Below, one piece after another: positions 63,438 to 64,000 of a stretch of DNA of 64,000 nucleotides. Each line of letters begins with the position of its first letter. Within the stretch, counting starts at the first letter, position 1. The DNA lies in assembly GCA_028023455.1 (NCBI GenBank), contig JAQFVV010012490.1:4757936-4821935 (forward strand). The letters are read 5' to 3'. The notes under the pieces were generated by a model. That model was not told the origin of the DNA, did no database searches, and saw only the letters and a program-made list of their open reading frames with translations. The position numbers and the translations under genes were made by a program. This DNA is from Epiperipatus broadwayi. Lineage: Eukaryota > Onychophora > Udeonychophora > Euonychophora > Peripatidae.

Positions 63438-64000
63438 CAAAGCTTGTTTTAAGCTTGGAAATACAGCCAGGTGACAAATTAATAAAAATTGATGAATTTG
63501 AATACTTTAACATTGCAGTTCAGGATAATTTAGATAATTCTACCGAAATATGACAAAATCAGTGAAAAAATTTATTAAAAATATATTACTGTATACCAGC
63601 ATGTTCATAGCGCGTTTTAAGCTTGGAAATGAAGCCTGGTTACAAATTTTAAAAATTGATGAATTTGAATACTTTAACATTGCAGTTCAGTATAATTTAG
63701 CTAATTTTACCTAAATATGACAAAACCAGTAAAAAAATTCATTCAAAATATAGTACTGTACACCAGCATGGTCTTAGCGGGTTTTAAGCTTGGAAATACA
63801 GCCAAATTACACATTCCTAAAAATTGATGAATTTGAATACTTTAACATTGCAGTTCAGTATAATTTAGCTAATTCTATCGAAATTTGACAAAATCAGTGA
63901 AAAAATTCATTAAAAATATATTACTGTATACCAGCATGTTCATAGCGCGTTTTAAGCTTGGAAATGAAGCCTGGTTACAAACTTTTAAAAATTGATGATG
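63438..64000 (+). repeat. HOR2 start of a second 8-monomer block, cut by window end
   Basis: The order Z-X-Y-X matches the start of the 58,912 block, including the ACAAACTTTT variant at about 63,977. The window ends inside it. Confidence 0.75.

Larger units (their letters stand above)
57735..64000 (+). repeat. HOR2: second higher-order satellite repeat, continues off window
   Basis: Four monomer types recur. Z has TTCAAAGCTTGTTTTAAGC with AGGTGACAAATTAAT, X has GGAAATGAAGCCTGG, Y has CTTAGCGGG with CCAAATTACACA, and X' has ACC(A/T)CCATGTTCATAG with ACAGCCTGG. Z lies at 57,735, 58,912, 60,246, 62,263 and 63,438. The blocks starting at 57,735 and 62,263 share the order Z-X-X-Y-X-Y-X', including the same ACACACTCC variant in their first Y. 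Confidence 0.88.

Noticed and set aside
18440-64000. CRISPR-like array, because of regular repeats
   Set aside because: The whole 168-bp unit is repeated with no short repeat and unique spacer pattern, and the context is eukaryotic. It is a satellite.
18440-64000. CENP-B box in the monomer
   Set aside because: No match to TTCG....A..CGGG was found. The AGCGGG/AGCGCG segment lacks the TTCG half.

Overview
The window looks like AT-rich nuclear DNA of an animal, most likely an invertebrate. The sequence alone does not fix the taxon. Evidence for a eukaryote: a 168-bp tandem satellite filling about 40 kb, a non-LTR retrotransposon with an APE-type endonuclease and reverse transcriptase, LTR-retroelement traces, foldback elements and long (TA)n tracts. 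There are no bacterial operons, rRNA genes or convincing tRNA genes. I find no intact host protein-coding gene; nearly all open frames are short chance frames or decayed transposon pieces.

Left part (1-18,440): AT-rich non-coding DNA with many small repeats. These are a 224-bp tandem duplication at the very start, a foldback element with a duplicated right half (3,190-3,812), a ~212-bp tandem repeat carrying LTR-retroelement PBS-like segments (4,135-4,765) with a related single copy at 11,071-11,170, a 28-bp triplication (7.7 kb), two copies of a ~1.37-kb dispersed repeat (8,066-9,449 and 17,018-18,386), two adjacent TA-core palindromes (9,507-9,613), a decayed ~140-bp tandem repeat (14.06-15.06 kb) and a frameshifted gag-like coiled-coil pseudogene (15,661-16,567).

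Right part (18,440-64,000): a satellite of ~168-bp monomers, nearly all with a HindIII site. It begins exactly where the second 1.37-kb repeat ends. About ten diverged monomers (18,440-20,123) are followed by a minus-strand 5.8-kb dead LINE (20,124-25,944; ORF1 then EN-RT ORF2). Diverged monomers then resume (25,945-27,880). From about 27,880 to 55,600 the monomers are organised into a 20-monomer higher-order repeat (HOR1) with successive periods of 3345, 3316, 3343, 3316, 3317, 4350 and 3341 bp. The 29-bp steps come from one deleted monomer, and the 4350-bp unit carries an extra 1,008 bp (six monomers). After a disordered transition (55,600-57,735) a second higher-order repeat (HOR2) of 7-, 8- and 12-monomer blocks runs off the right edge, with a probable 4.53-kb (27-monomer) super-period.

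The layout is unique DNA, then old monomers with a retrotransposon insertion, then homogenised higher-order repeats. This is how the edge of a centromeric or pericentromeric satellite array looks in well-studied animals. The centromere role is inference; the repeat geometry is directly visible.
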